From positions 3,419 to 41,175 of the forward strand of contig PDIP01000097.1 in NCBI GenBank assembly GCA_002811645.1: a DNA stretch of 37,757 bases, read 5' to 3'. The stretch comes from Corallochytrium limacisporum. Taxonomy: Eukaryota > Opisthokonta. The notes beneath the pieces are model-generated. The model saw only the letters and a program-made list of their open reading frames with translations. It was not told the DNA's origin and did not search any database. The position numbers and the translations under genes are program-made. This document shows positions 1 to 8,490 of the stretch, piece after piece (the first letter of the stretch is position 1; each line of letters starts with the position of its first letter).

Positions 1-416
1 GGAGGGGAGGGGGGGAACGATCGGTTGCGACGGATCTCTCGCTGTGGGGTGGGTCTCAGCGAAAGGGGACGGCGGGGGGGAGTTGTGCAAAGAGTCAAGT
101 CTGCGGGAGATTGGGGAAGATGACGCGTAATGGAATGGTGTTGTGGGCGATGTGCCTTGGGCACTGCAGAAACTACAGTTTGCGAGGTATTTTGGAAACA
201 CGGGCACGGTATACTGGTGCTTGATCACTGCGTGTGGATAAATACATATGTAGACATTGGGCGAGAGACTGAAAGGAAACATGAAATGAATATTGTGGAT
301 TCACGGTACAGTCACTTCCGAAAAGGTCCAGGCGATATGACGGAACCGTACGAAGACACACATTTCATGAATGCAAGCTGAATAAGGCGTTAGTGGTCAT
401 CGTTTTATGCATTACA
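1..416. other. Intergenic / 5' flank of the DysF gene
   Basis: No convincing gene is seen. The first 25 bases and positions 73-81 are G-rich like other intergenic tracts in the window. An open frame at 130-381 has no recognisable domain and ends before the next gene; I treat it as chance. The reading frame of the downstream gene stays open upstream to about 285, but there is no ATG in that stretch, so a spliced upstream exon cannot be excluded. Confidence 0.5.
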
Positions 417-3400
417 ATGCCGTCAGTTGCATCAGCCATGGAGAAGACTGATAATATACCGCAGAACAAGGAAGTTGAGGTTCATGAGCCTCTGAGCTCA
501 GCTTCACCAATAGCTGGGCTGGAAGCAGGGTCAAGTGGCACCAGCATCAAACACGATACAGTCGAGCTAAAGGTGGATGTCAAGGATTCGGAGGCGGTGG
601 GCAATGGAAAGGACATTACGGTGAACCCGGGACCAGACCATCTTAAGCTTCAAAAGAACGTAAGTGTATTGAGCAACACAAGTTCCCAGGCACCCATTAC
701 CCCCATAGACTACGATGAAGATCCGTTTCGGTTGGACCGGTCGCTTTCGGCTAACACCGTTCCTCCGTTAAATGTGAAATATACCCAGGAAACAGCCTTG
801 CACTCGGCAACAAGAGTTGACTCCATAGACCGCGCCGGTACCGCAGCGGTCAAAGATACCACTGCCCAAGATTCCGCTGTGAAAGATTCCACTGTGAAAG
901 ATTCCACTGTCAAAGTGCCGCGAGAAGGCGACTCGAATGTCGCTGTCGCACCTGTCGGCCCAGTCGATGTTCCAGAGGCACGATCACCGAAACAAACACC
1001 GACTGAGCCTCCACCTACCTCGACCTCACCGCAGCTGTCGCCGAAGATGGATGCGTTCGATGCGACCATGCGAGCCCTTGGCGGATCCCCTCCGAAAGTT
1101 GCATCCTCGCCCCTCAGTCATCAGGCACCAGGTTACGACTTGGATACGGCAGCTCAGCGCGACGATCCGAGAGTCGCACAATTCATGGTTTGGCAGTACG
1201 AACGGCGCACTGTCTTCCGCAATACGTACAGCGAAGCCTACCTCTGGAGCAATGAGCCGCATTTCATGGACATTGAGGGAAATAGATACGAACGATTGGG
1301 AGACATCCCGGCACCTCAAGGGTTTCATTGGGAAGGACGTTGGCAGATTGTAGCCGGTGATCAGTATAAGGACACACTGCTGAGTGCCGTGTGCCAGAAT
1401 CTTCTCACTCCACGGGAGCAAGTCATTGAAAAGAGCGTGCGCCTTTCGCACCAATTCGATGACATGTCGGATGGAGGCGGTACTGACACCCCACCCAGCG
1501 CCACCAAGTCCGCGGGCAATAGTCCCAACCACACCCCCCCAAGGAGAAGCAGCAGTGGCTACATCCCTAGTCCTATAGACGAAAAGAAGTCGGTGGAGCG
1601 CGTAAAGAGCTTAAACAGCAAGGGTAGTGTCGAGGAGAAGAAGAAGATGGACAAACTCATTGTCGACGAGCAGGGCTATCAGTACACTTTTGGTGTGCAA
1701 GATGCACCAACGGCAGCCAAGTCAAACCAGTGGGTTGCCTCCAAGGGCAATTTCTATCTTCTCCGACGACGTCTTTGGTGCAAAATGGTGGTCTGTCTGG
1801 ACGATCCTGCGAAGATGAATCCTTTCGTTCCCCGCAAGGGAACTGTCAGTAGCACCGAGAATGAGTCAGATTCAGAAAAACCTTCTTCAAAGCCATTCGA
1901 AGAGCCAGAAGAAGCGCCTTCACAGCCGTCGAACATTAGGCTTCCCCAGGCTGTGGAGTCCTTTTCAAAGCCAAGCGTAGCCAATCGTGCGGATAGCGTC
2001 CTGGCCAAGGAGGAGGATGATTTTCATGACCCGGTCAGTCAGAGTGATAGCGCAACTAGTGTCAATGCGGTTCAGAACCTACAGAGAGAGGCTTCTGGCG
2101 CAAGCGAAATGACCTTGACTCAGGCAAACGCGCACGAATTATCCGAGCGGGTGGCAAACATCGCAATGGAGGAATTGTCGAGCAAGAGTGTACCTAACAT
2201 GGCTCCGCCAGTGGATGTGCAGTCTGTCGGTGCAGAGATGGACGAGCAGAAAGACGAGGAAAACAGACCTAGCCAGCAAAAGGACGAGGCAAACAGATTG
2301 ACACCGACCGCGCAAAGGGCAGCCTATGGTGCTGTGGACACTGCAGCTTCATCCACTCCTTTTGGTCGTGCACGATCCGGTTCCACATCGACGGAGGAGG
2401 GCTCGCGTCCGGACATCGAGGAGCCGACACGTCCCACATCGCAAAAGAAACGAGGCAGCCTGATGAGCATGACAGGTTGGTTGAGGAAGACCAGCCGCGG
2501 TTCTAGCCCTGATAAGAAAGTATCTAAGACTCGAAAATCTTTGAAGAGCTATGCATCCTCCCAACTTGAGGTCACGCTTGAGGTCGAGGGTGAGGAAGGT
2601 GCTGGCGAAAACCGTTCCAATGCCGTTGAAAAGACTGCACCGGTCCGCAAGTTTGACATTCCCGAGAACGCCACAGAGGGCACTTTTGAAGTCTTTGAAA
2701 ACCAACGCTGGTTCTGGTCATCGTATTCTGCTCGCAATCTTCTGCCCATCGACAACGCGCCATATAGTTTGCGCTGGTCCGGCATGGGGCAGGAATCTTT
2801 GAACGACGTTCCTTTGCCTAATGAGGACTGGGAATGGGTCGATGACGACTGGCAGCTTGCGGAGGAGCCCGGAATAATGAAGCCGACCACGGCGGCGAAA
2901 AATAGCACCACGGCCCCTGCTAGTGAGGACGGTACCAGCACCAACAGCGGAGACGAAAGCAATGCGAGTGCTGGCGAACAACCTACGGCAACGTCCTCTT
3001 CCTCGGGGAAGGAAGGATTGGGTCAAGAACGCTGGTGGTTCAGCTTTAGCTTCCAGTACGGCAAATGGTACGCAACCCCGGGGCCGAATATGTGGGTGCG
3101 CCGCAGGCTGTGGAAGCGCCGACTACGTGTGAAAGAGTCTTGCCGCGAGACTGCAACGCGACGCAGCTCATCGCGTCCCGGAACGGCCCGGCCATCGCTG
3201 ACTACCGAGAATCATCCGCAGCTGGTCAAGGCCCTGAACTGGGTTTCGAGTCATGTGCACACGTTTGCGGTGTACTTGCTTCTACTCTTTGTCATGTTAC
3301 ATGTCTATTGGTATGCGGATGTGCTTTGGACATCTAAGCACTTCATCCTTGGACAATACGGTACGGTTGATCCACTGCGATACGCACATTGGGAGGCAAA

Positions 3401-3518
3401 AAGAGACGACTGGGACCCGGACAGCCAACCCGCCGGTTTACACGAGCACGAGATGCGCCTCCTCTTTCGCTACATTCGTCAGATGGCAGAACAGAGGCAG
3501 CACGGCGGTGATTTGTAA
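417..3518 (+). CDS. Tandem DysF-domain (peroxin/TECPR-like) membrane protein
   Basis: About 1033 residues. Two DysFN-DysFC pairs are visible: DysFN at about residues 253-318 (starting FMVWQYERR, ending HWEGRWQI) with DysFC at 415-459 (FYLLRRRLWCKMVV), and DysFN at 754-817 (FEVFENQRWFW, ending WVDDDWQL) with DysFC at 871-905 (MWVRRRLWKRRLRV). The aromatic and Arg-Trp spacing is typical of DysF. A hydrophobic segment at about 946-971 (FAVYLLLLFVMLHVYWY) is a likely C-terminal membrane anchor. The linkers are Ser/Pro/Glu-rich and low complexity, including VKDST repeats near residues 160-172. DysF proteins of fungi (Pex23/Pex30 family, Spo73, Mug65) act on peroxisome, ER or spore membranes; the precise role here is unknown. 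The first in-frame ATG is at 417; another at 438 has a stronger context (GCC ATG G) and may be the real start. The gene is convergent with CCDC77, 88 nt away. Confidence 0.75.
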   Translation: MPSVASAMEKTDNIPQNKEVEVHEPLSSASPIAGLEAGSSGTSIKHDTVELKVDVKDSEAVGNGKDITVNPGPDHLKLQKNVSVLSNTSSQAPITPIDYDEDPFRLDRSLSANTVPPLNVKYTQETALHSATRVDSIDRAGTAAVKDTTAQDSAVKDSTVKDSTVKVPREGDSNVAVAPVGPVDVPEARSPKQTPTEPPPTSTSPQLSPKMDAFDATMRALGGSPPKVASSPLSHQAPGYDLDTAAQRDDPRVAQFMVWQYERRTVFRNTYSEAYLWSNEPHFMDIEGNRYERLGDIPAPQGFHWEGRWQIVAGDQYKDTLLSAVCQNLLTPREQVIEKSVRLSHQFDDMSDGGGTDTPPSATKSAGNSPNHTPPRRSSSGYIPSPIDEKKSVERVKSLNSKGSVEEKKKMDKLIVDEQGYQYTFGVQDAPTAAKSNQWVASKGNFYLLRRRLWCKMVVCLDDPAKMNPFVPRKGTVSSTENESDSEKPSSKPFEEPEEAPSQPSNIRLPQAVESFSKPSVANRADSVLAKEEDDFHDPVSQSDSATSVNAVQNLQREASGASEMTLTQANAHELSERVANIAMEELSSKSVPNMAPPVDVQSVGAEMDEQKDEENRPSQQKDEANRLTPTAQRAAYGAVDTAASSTPFGRARSGSTSTEEGSRPDIEEPTRPTSQKKRGSLMSMTGWLRKTSRGSSPDKKVSKTRKSLKSYASSQLEVTLEVEGEEGAGENRSNAVEKTAPVRKFDIPENATEGTFEVFENQRWFWSSYSARNLLPIDNAPYSLRWSGMGQESLNDVPLPNEDWEWVDDDWQLAEEPGIMKPTTAAKNSTTAPASEDGTSTNSGDESNASAGEQPTATSSSSGKEGLGQERWWFSFSFQYGKWYATPGPNMWVRRRLWKRRLRVKESCRETATRRSSSRPGTARPSLTTENHPQLVKALNWVSSHVHTFAVYLLLLFVMLHVYWYADVLWTSKHFILGQYGTVDPLRYAHWEAKRDDWDPDSQPAGLHEHEMRLLFRYIRQMAEQRQHGGDL

Positions 3519-3606
3519 TATAAGATGTCATAGGTGTATGTAATAGTTTTCATAGGCAACATAGTCAAGAGATTTCGGTTGTTTAATTTCTGTCTGTCGT
3601 TTGAAT

Positions 3607-5259
3607 CTAGACCTGGCGCAATTGGTTCTCTACATCGTACATCTTGGCTTTGAGGTTGCGCAACTCGCCGCGGATGTCGTTGACCTTGGCCGTGGTCTCC
3701 GCAAACTCAGCCAGGACGTCCAGTTCGCGGTCGTTGAATTCTTCAGCGACACCTTCTGGGGTGAGGGGCGGCATGGCAGTATCGCCGACTGCACCCACTC
3801 CACCCGCTCTGGCACGTCTACCGCCTTGGATCTCTAGGATACGGGTTTGGTGTCTCTTCTCGGCGGCTCTGACTATCCCTGCTAGCTCTGGAATGTCATC
3901 CACATCCACCGCACCTGCCAGTTTTACCATATTGCGTTCTGCATTCTTCAACGCCTTTCTTAGGCCTTGTACGTCTTGTCTGTGGCCCTCGTTCTCGGCC
4001 TTTCGACGTCGTTCGCTCTCCCCAAGGCGTGACTTGAGCTTCGCATTGCGTTCCTCAAGCGCGGAGATGCGACGGCCATAAATGTCCTCAACAGCCTCTT
4101 TCTGGGCCTCGTAAGCAGCCGCCTTCTCTTCTAGATTCACCAGCTGCTGCTGGTAGTGAGTCAGAAGATGCTGGCTTTCCTTTTTGGTACTGCGACGTAC
4201 CTCTGCAACTTTGGCAGTGGCCGCGCGTTCGATGCGCTTCTTGTGCTCCTGCAAATGCTTTAGGTTGGCCAGTTGCGCCATCAATGCGTCCTTCTCTTCC
4301 ATGAACCCTTGTTCGGTCTCGTGCAGGGCCTTACGCATTTTTAGCAGGTCACGGGTGGCCTGGTGTAGCAGCTGCTGTGCATTCTGCTGTCGTTTCGTGA
4401 CTCCCACGAGTTTGTCCTTGTCATTTAAGGCCCGCACACGCTCCTCTTCTTGGCGCAGGCGCCGATCCTCAGCCAGGGCTCGTTTCTGTTCTTCGAAGAG
4501 CCTGCGCTGCTCTTCGCTCTGTGCTTTGAGGGCGGTAACCTCCAGACGCAGACTCTCTATGCTCTCCTGACGTTGCGGTTCCTTCTCTACAGCGTAACCT
4601 CTCGCTCCGAGGTCTTGGCCAGGCACTGTGCGGTCGTGGCGCTTGAAAATTGGCTTATTCGGCTTCTGGAAATATGTAATCTCTCCTTGATTAGGGTTCG
4701 TGAGCGCCAAAAGCTCTGCAATCTTTTTCCGGTCTTCATACTCTTTGATGCGCAAACGGTCATTCTCTGAGTAAAGTAGGAGACAATGTTCCCGCTCTTC
4801 GTAGAGGTAAGTCTGCGCATCACTTAACGCTTTCTGTAATGAACGAATTTCATCACTCTTCCTTATGTTTTCCCATTCTAACTTGTGTAGGTAGGTCATG
4901 CTCTTGTGCACGCGTGATAGTTCGTACAGCATATCATTGCGTTGACTGTCCATGTGTTTGATCTTCTCACGATAGTAGCGCATCAGTTCGCGAGAAGGTC
5001 CCATGGCCGGAAGTTCGGGGATCTTGAATATGTCAGGGTCATCTAGCGCACCTTTTTTGCTGGCTACTGAATACCGAGTATCGTCAAGACCAGGGCCTAC
5101 TCCAGCTCCCATCTTCGACGTGGGTGAGAACGATCTTGCTCCATGCATGGCCACCGTCTTCCGGACGATCTTAGCTTCCCGTTGCTTCGGCCGTATGTCA
5201 CTGGTGTTACTGCTAATGTTCGTATCGCGCTCAGCTAGCGGCGCTGATGATGTGGGCAT
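3607..5259 (-). CDS. CCDC77: CCDC77-like centriolar/ciliary coiled-coil protein
   Basis: 550 residues. After a low-complexity N-terminus (1-80), the block from residue 89 (SRELMRYYREKIKHMD) through LQKALSDAQTYLYEEREH (about 141-158) and LLYSENDRLRIKEYEDRKKI (161-180) to GEITYF (192-197) matches my memory of animal CCDC77. The remainder is almost continuous charged coiled coil (Arg/Glu/Lys/Gln-rich heptads). CCDC77 is known as a centrosome/basal-body-associated protein conserved mainly in ciliated lineages; its molecular function is poorly defined. Its presence, with B9D1 next door, argues that the organism builds a flagellum. The ATG is at 5257-5259. The stop is TAG (3607-3609), followed in frame by a TAA eight codons on. 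It lies head-to-head with B9D1 across about 1 kb. Confidence 0.8.
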   Translation of the reverse strand: MPTSSAPLAERDTNISSNTSDIRPKQREAKIVRKTVAMHGARSFSPTSKMGAGVGPGLDDTRYSVASKKGALDDPDIFKIPELPAMGPSRELMRYYREKIKHMDSQRNDMLYELSRVHKSMTYLHKLEWENIRKSDEIRSLQKALSDAQTYLYEEREHCLLLYSENDRLRIKEYEDRKKIAELLALTNPNQGEITYFQKPNKPIFKRHDRTVPGQDLGARGYAVEKEPQRQESIESLRLEVTALKAQSEEQRRLFEEQKRALAEDRRLRQEEERVRALNDKDKLVGVTKRQQNAQQLLHQATRDLLKMRKALHETEQGFMEEKDALMAQLANLKHLQEHKKRIERAATAKVAEVRRSTKKESQHLLTHYQQQLVNLEEKAAAYEAQKEAVEDIYGRRISALEERNAKLKSRLGESERRRKAENEGHRQDVQGLRKALKNAERNMVKLAGAVDVDDIPELAGIVRAAEKRHQTRILEIQGGRRARAGGVGAVGDTAMPPLTPEGVAEEFNDRELDVLAEFAETTAKVNDIRGELRNLKAKMYDVENQLRQV

Positions 5260-5566
5260 ATTTGCGGCTGTGTATATATGAGTTTGCTCTGTGGGAGGTT
5301 TGCGTCGGTTCCATTTACATCTTCAGTCCTTGTCACATTACAAATACTGATCATTCCCGTCAGATTACGAATTTTTGCATGGGTGTTGCGATTACGTTTG
5401 TTCTGAAATGCCGTTCTCTGTTAAATACGGTAGCAAGCTCTGCCCGACCGTGGACTCTTTCACCCTCCTTCAAAACTGAGACCCTCTCTCAGTCACCCAT
5501 ATCAATACCAAGGCAAGTACACCTCTCTACAGCTCCCGAATGGGGCCGCGGGCAGCAAAGAGCAAT

Positions 5567-5584
5567 AAAAAGCGCGCGCTTTTT
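5567..5584. repeat. Perfect 18-nt palindrome A5-(GC)4-T5
   Basis: AAAAAGCGCGCGCTTTTT is its own reverse complement. It sits about 310 nt upstream of the CCDC77 start and about 680 nt upstream of B9D1. The alternating GC core between A and T tracts could be a dyad-binding site, a nucleosome-excluding element or chance. No factor is assigned. Confidence 0.6.
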
Positions 5585-6069
5585 CGGGCCTTCCCCCACC
5601 CATATCCCCCCTCCCGTAGCCAATGGCCCGGAGTATTTCACCAGCAAGGAGACCCACCCGCAATCCCCCTTCCTCCCGTAACGGGGAGCCTGGAGAGCGC
5701 ATAGGGCGAACCCGCCCGTTGGTCTCAGACCTTCCACGCAACCCGGAAATTCGGGGGCCTATTTATTACACAAAAAGTGCGAGTCCCGACAATCCCTCTG
5801 GGGAGGGGGGGGGCCCGGGGGATTTGGTATGGGAAAGGCGAAGAGTGGAGGGTCGGGACCCTACCGTTGCCCCCGGGGGGGGGGGTTGCGAGGCCTGCGA
5901 GTACTAGGATCGGGAGCTAGGGGCCTCCGGGGAGACACCTGCGGACATCTGCGTGACGGTGAGGGTGGCTTTTTGAGCTGGTGCCGAAATCAGTTGTGGC
6001 GGAGGGTGGTTTCTCTTGTCGGGAATGAACGAGGGTGGTTGCAGGAGAGCTTGTGTGAGTTGATCCATT

Positions 6070-6083
6070 GTAACCATGGTACT
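6070..6083 (+). promoter_or_regulatory. RFX X-box-like imperfect inverted repeat
   Basis: GTAACC-AT-GGTACT fits the left half of the RFX consensus (GTNRCC, spacer 0-3, RGYAAC) fully and the right half at four of six positions. It lies about 180 nt upstream of the B9D1 ATG. RFX sites drive ciliary genes in animals; whether that holds here is unknown. A single partial match can easily arise by chance. Confidence 0.25.
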
Positions 6084-6261
6084 TGATACTCGACATATCT
6101 TCCGTCAAACGCCTGAACCATTATGCTTATGGTCAAGCCCCAGACCTCCATCAGATAGATTCATCGAATGATAACGCCAGCGGGTAGAGCAGGGGCTTCT
6201 GGACGAAACGATGTGAGCAGTTGGTGGTCTTCATAACGATAACCCTCGACAGAAGCTGAAC

Positions 6262-6804
6262 ATGACAAGCACGGCATCATTCTTCCGTGTGTCCGTTACG
6301 GGCCAACTGGAATGGATTGATATGCCAGAATATGACAACATCTATATCAAGCTTTAGATGAACTACGATCCCGATTGGGTAGTTGTCGCTGGGATAGAGG
6401 AAGGCATAACTCGGATTTGCCGTCGAAGCTACAGTGCGGATAAACTAAACTTCAATTATCCAATTGATCTGACTTTCAAAGCAGCAAATGCTTTCGGATG
6501 GCCACAGGTTGTGATAAGCGCTTACGGTCCGGACATTTTAGGCCGTGACGTTGTGCTGGGGTCCGCAAGCCAGAAAGGACCATCAGTCGTAGATGTACCT
6601 CTGTTTGTACCCCAAGCAAGTAGCAAGCTACAACAGCTCACATCATACCTTACCGGACACCGACCTGAACGTTTTTACTCAACCTTCAGTGCTATGAATC
6701 GCGGACGCGACGTGACCAAGGTGCGTTCACAGGGCCGGGCACGTCTTCGGATAAGCGTTGTGGCCAAAGATGCCAAGCGCTTCGGCTATGTGGGTGTCGA
6801 CTAA
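6262..6804 (+). CDS. B9D1: B9D1 transition-zone protein, interrupted by an in-frame TAG
   Basis: B9D1 is a B9/C2-type protein of the MKS complex at the ciliary transition zone. From ATG 6262 the frame encodes residues like the B9D1 N-terminus (FFRVSVTGQLEWIDMPEYDN), then reaches TAG at 6355-6357 and continues immediately with an ATG and 148 residues that match B9D1 throughout: DWVVVAGIEEGI, NYPIDLTFKAANAFGWPQVV, SAYGPDILGRDVV, FVPQASSKLQQLTSYLTGHR, GRDVTKVRSQGRARL and VVAKDAKRFGYVG. The alignment across the TAG needs no gap, so an intron removing it is unlikely: the conserved N-terminus would be lost with it. Options are a nonsense mutation, a sequence error, readthrough, recoding, or initiation at 6358 giving a protein without the first strand. 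The usual GYG-containing strand after DVV is also missing. The stop is TAA. Homology is certain; integrity is not. Confidence 0.88.
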
Positions 6805-6838
6805 AATCCACCGCTTTAGCTCCATGGACTTCATGTCC

Positions 6839-6844
6839 AATAAA
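6839..6844 (+). terminator. Canonical poly(A) signal AATAAA for B9D1
   Basis: AATAAA begins 35 nt after the B9D1 stop codon, in the expected sense and distance. Its presence suggests the B9D1 locus still has a normal 3' end. Confidence 0.55.
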
Positions 6845-7211
6845 TGAACATCTCTTCCATTCTATGGTACAACTGTTGCGATGTATACACGTAAAACTAT
6901 CCAGTGCTTCTTATATCCAGGATGCGACTCGTTGCACCTCTTCGAACTTACCTTGCAATGTTGGCCAAGGGTTGCCTCCCTAGCCCCTTCGCCTCCCTCC
7001 GCGCTGTCACAAACCTCCCCCGCCCGGGGGGAGGGGCAGTGAAGGCAGCTGGCGCAAAGCCACAAGAAGGCGGTCTTCGAAGAATGCGAGGCATACCAAA
7101 GGTCTCTAAACGATCAAAGGTATGTAAGCAACATGGTCAACCAAGATGACAGTGTGGAACGAAAGAAATTTCTCTAGCGCATCTTGAGCGGTCCAATTTG
7201 CACTAGTAATC
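6845..7211. other. Intergenic between B9D1 and NMNAT
   Basis: No gene is recognised. The region carries a C/G-rich stretch with a hairpin at 7014-7034. Open frames on both strands lack any domain and overlap each other. Confidence 0.5.
7014..7034. repeat. GC hairpin, CCTCCCCC / GGGGGAGG arms
   Basis: Arms CCTCCCCC (7014-7021) and GGGGGAGG (7027-7034) are perfectly complementary around the loop GCCCG. The same arm sequence recurs at 8742-8787, and related arms occur at 28743-28801 and 29986-30039, all outside genes. Confidence 0.7.
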
Positions 7212-7880
7212 ATGACCGTCGCACGAGCGGCAGTCCAAAAGGTGGCCCTGCTGGCCTGCGGGTCGTTCAACCCGGTAACTAACGCCCACTTGCGTATGTT
7301 CGAAGTAGCCAGGGACCATTTGAACAAAACTGGACGGTACGAAGTGGTACAAGGTATCATATCTCCCACCAACGATGGCTATAAGAAACGCGGTTTGGTC
7401 ACGGGTCAGCATCGTGTGGCTATGGCCAATTTGGCTACGCAAAACAATGATTGGGTCAACGTGGATAGCTGGGAGGTGGATCAGCCCGAGTGGCAGACCA
7501 CGTTAAAAGTTCTGAGATATTTTACGGACAAATTTTCTGCACAGGGCGTACACGTTAAGTTTCTTTGCGGTGCTGACCTGATGGAGACGTTCAGCGTGCC
7601 AGACCTTTGGAAAGACGCGGACATTGAAGAGATTGTGCACCAACATGGTATGGTTATTGTTTCAAGGCCAGGTAGCGATCCTCGCAAGTACATTTATGAG
7701 CACGATATGTTGAGTAAATTTGAGTTCGATCTTGAGATAGTCGTGGAATGGATTCAGAACGACTTTAGCGCAACTAAGGTCCGACGGGCAGTCCGGCGAG
7801 GGGACAGCATTCGCTACATCGTGCCCGATCCAGTTATTGCCTACATCAAAGAGCATGGACTCTACCTGTCTACTCCCTGA
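7212..7880 (+). CDS. NMNAT: Nicotinamide/nicotinate mononucleotide adenylyltransferase
   Basis: 222 residues, the size of compact eukaryotic NMNATs. It joins NMN or NaMN with ATP to give NAD+ or deamido-NAD+ plus pyrophosphate, the last shared step of NAD synthesis. The nucleotidyltransferase signature CGSFNPVTNAHLRMF near residues 16-30 carries the (H/T)xxH site, followed by SPTNDGYKKRGL, SWEVDQPEWQTTL, FLCGADLMETF, and the C-terminal phosphate-binding FSATKVRRAVRRGDSIRYIVP (about 187-207). All key elements are present. No mitochondrial presequence or membrane segment is evident, suggesting a nuclear or cytosolic form. The ATG at 7212 is close to the first motif, as in the family. It is tandem with B9D1 and convergent with ATP23, 73 nt away. 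Confidence 0.95.
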   Translation: MTVARAAVQKVALLACGSFNPVTNAHLRMFEVARDHLNKTGRYEVVQGIISPTNDGYKKRGLVTGQHRVAMANLATQNNDWVNVDSWEVDQPEWQTTLKVLRYFTDKFSAQGVHVKFLCGADLMETFSVPDLWKDADIEEIVHQHGMVIVSRPGSDPRKYIYEHDMLSKFEFDLEIVVEWIQNDFSATKVRRAVRRGDSIRYIVPDPVIAYIKEHGLYLSTP

Positions 7881-7953
7881 GCTCCGTAAAGTTAGCAACA
7901 ACGTACTATATATACATGATATGATATCTAATGGGGTTTTCATATGCTTGTGA

Positions 7954-8490
7954 TCATCCACTGGCTTTTCCATCCGGTACTGGTAAGGAGTCATTCAACG
8001 GAGTCCGATTACTCATGCATTGTCCCAGCATGGCATGTACAAACTGCTCCGGATCTTTGCAATGAGGCCTCAAGGAATTGGTCGCATCCCGGAGAACGCA
8101 GCGGGTGCGCTGACTCTGGAATGGCAGGCTGGAGCACTGTCCCAAATTGCTCGCACGGATTTCTGAACAGGCCCTTGCGTAGCAGTCGTATTCCCGGGAT
8201 GGATAAGCGCATCGGTCAAAAGCATGTACTAATTCATGAACAACCGTCTCCTCCAGGTCCCGCCGGGACTGCAGATTGTCACAGCAAATCACGATCCTGC
8301 CTGACGGTGCATGATAGTAACCGTGGTTTGTTCCAGAGGTCGTGCCCAGACAGTTTCGACACGACAGGCCTCTGAACAATGCATGGCAGCCATTGTCACG
8401 GAAAGCCTTTACAAAGAATAGCAGTGTGTTAATCCTGGGGCTAGTTTTGCAGATGAGTGCCAGTTCTTCGTCGCACTCTTTCTGTTTCAT
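7954..8490 (-). CDS. ATP23: Mitochondrial inner-membrane metalloprotease ATP23
   Basis: 178 residues. ATP23 is an intermembrane-space zinc protease that processes and helps assemble F1Fo-ATP synthase subunit 6 in yeast. The zinc motif HELVH is at residues 85-89 (ETVVHELVHAFDRC), with the family features GLSCRNC (41-47), GYYHAPSGRIVICCDN (57-72) and YDCYARACSEIRASNLGQC. The C-terminal RTRCVLRDATNSLRPHC also fits. The many cysteines agree with oxidative import by the Mia40 pathway. Family length and start (ATG at 8488-8490) look normal. It is divergent from the glycosyltransferase gene and convergent with NMNAT. Confidence 0.93.
   Translation of the reverse strand: MKQKECDEELALICKTSPRINTLLFFVKAFRDNGCHALFRGLSCRNCLGTTSGTNHGYYHAPSGRIVICCDNLQSRRDLEETVVHELVHAFDRCAYPSREYDCYARACSEIRASNLGQCSSLPFQSQRTRCVLRDATNSLRPHCKDPEQFVHAMLGQCMSNRTPLNDSLPVPDGKASG

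Larger units (their letters stand above)
5260..6261. promoter_or_regulatory. Shared upstream region of two divergent ciliary genes
   Basis: This 1 kb gap separates the 5' ends of CCDC77 (-) and B9D1 (+), so it probably holds both promoters. It contains a perfect 18-nt palindrome (5567-5584), two G/C runs at 5805-5821 and 5870-5885, and an RFX X-box-like site at 6070-6083. The short open frames here show no domain and look like chance. The promoter role is inferred from the layout only. Confidence 0.5.

Noticed and set aside
6172-6240. GGGTAGAGCAGGGG, similar to a tRNA A box
   Set aside because: No matching B box (GGTTCRANNCC) and no cloverleaf could be drawn.
6289-6357. Intron ending CTTTAG to remove the B9D1 stop
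   Set aside because: It would delete the conserved TGQLEWIDMPEYDN segment, which aligns with B9D1 directly up to the TAG.
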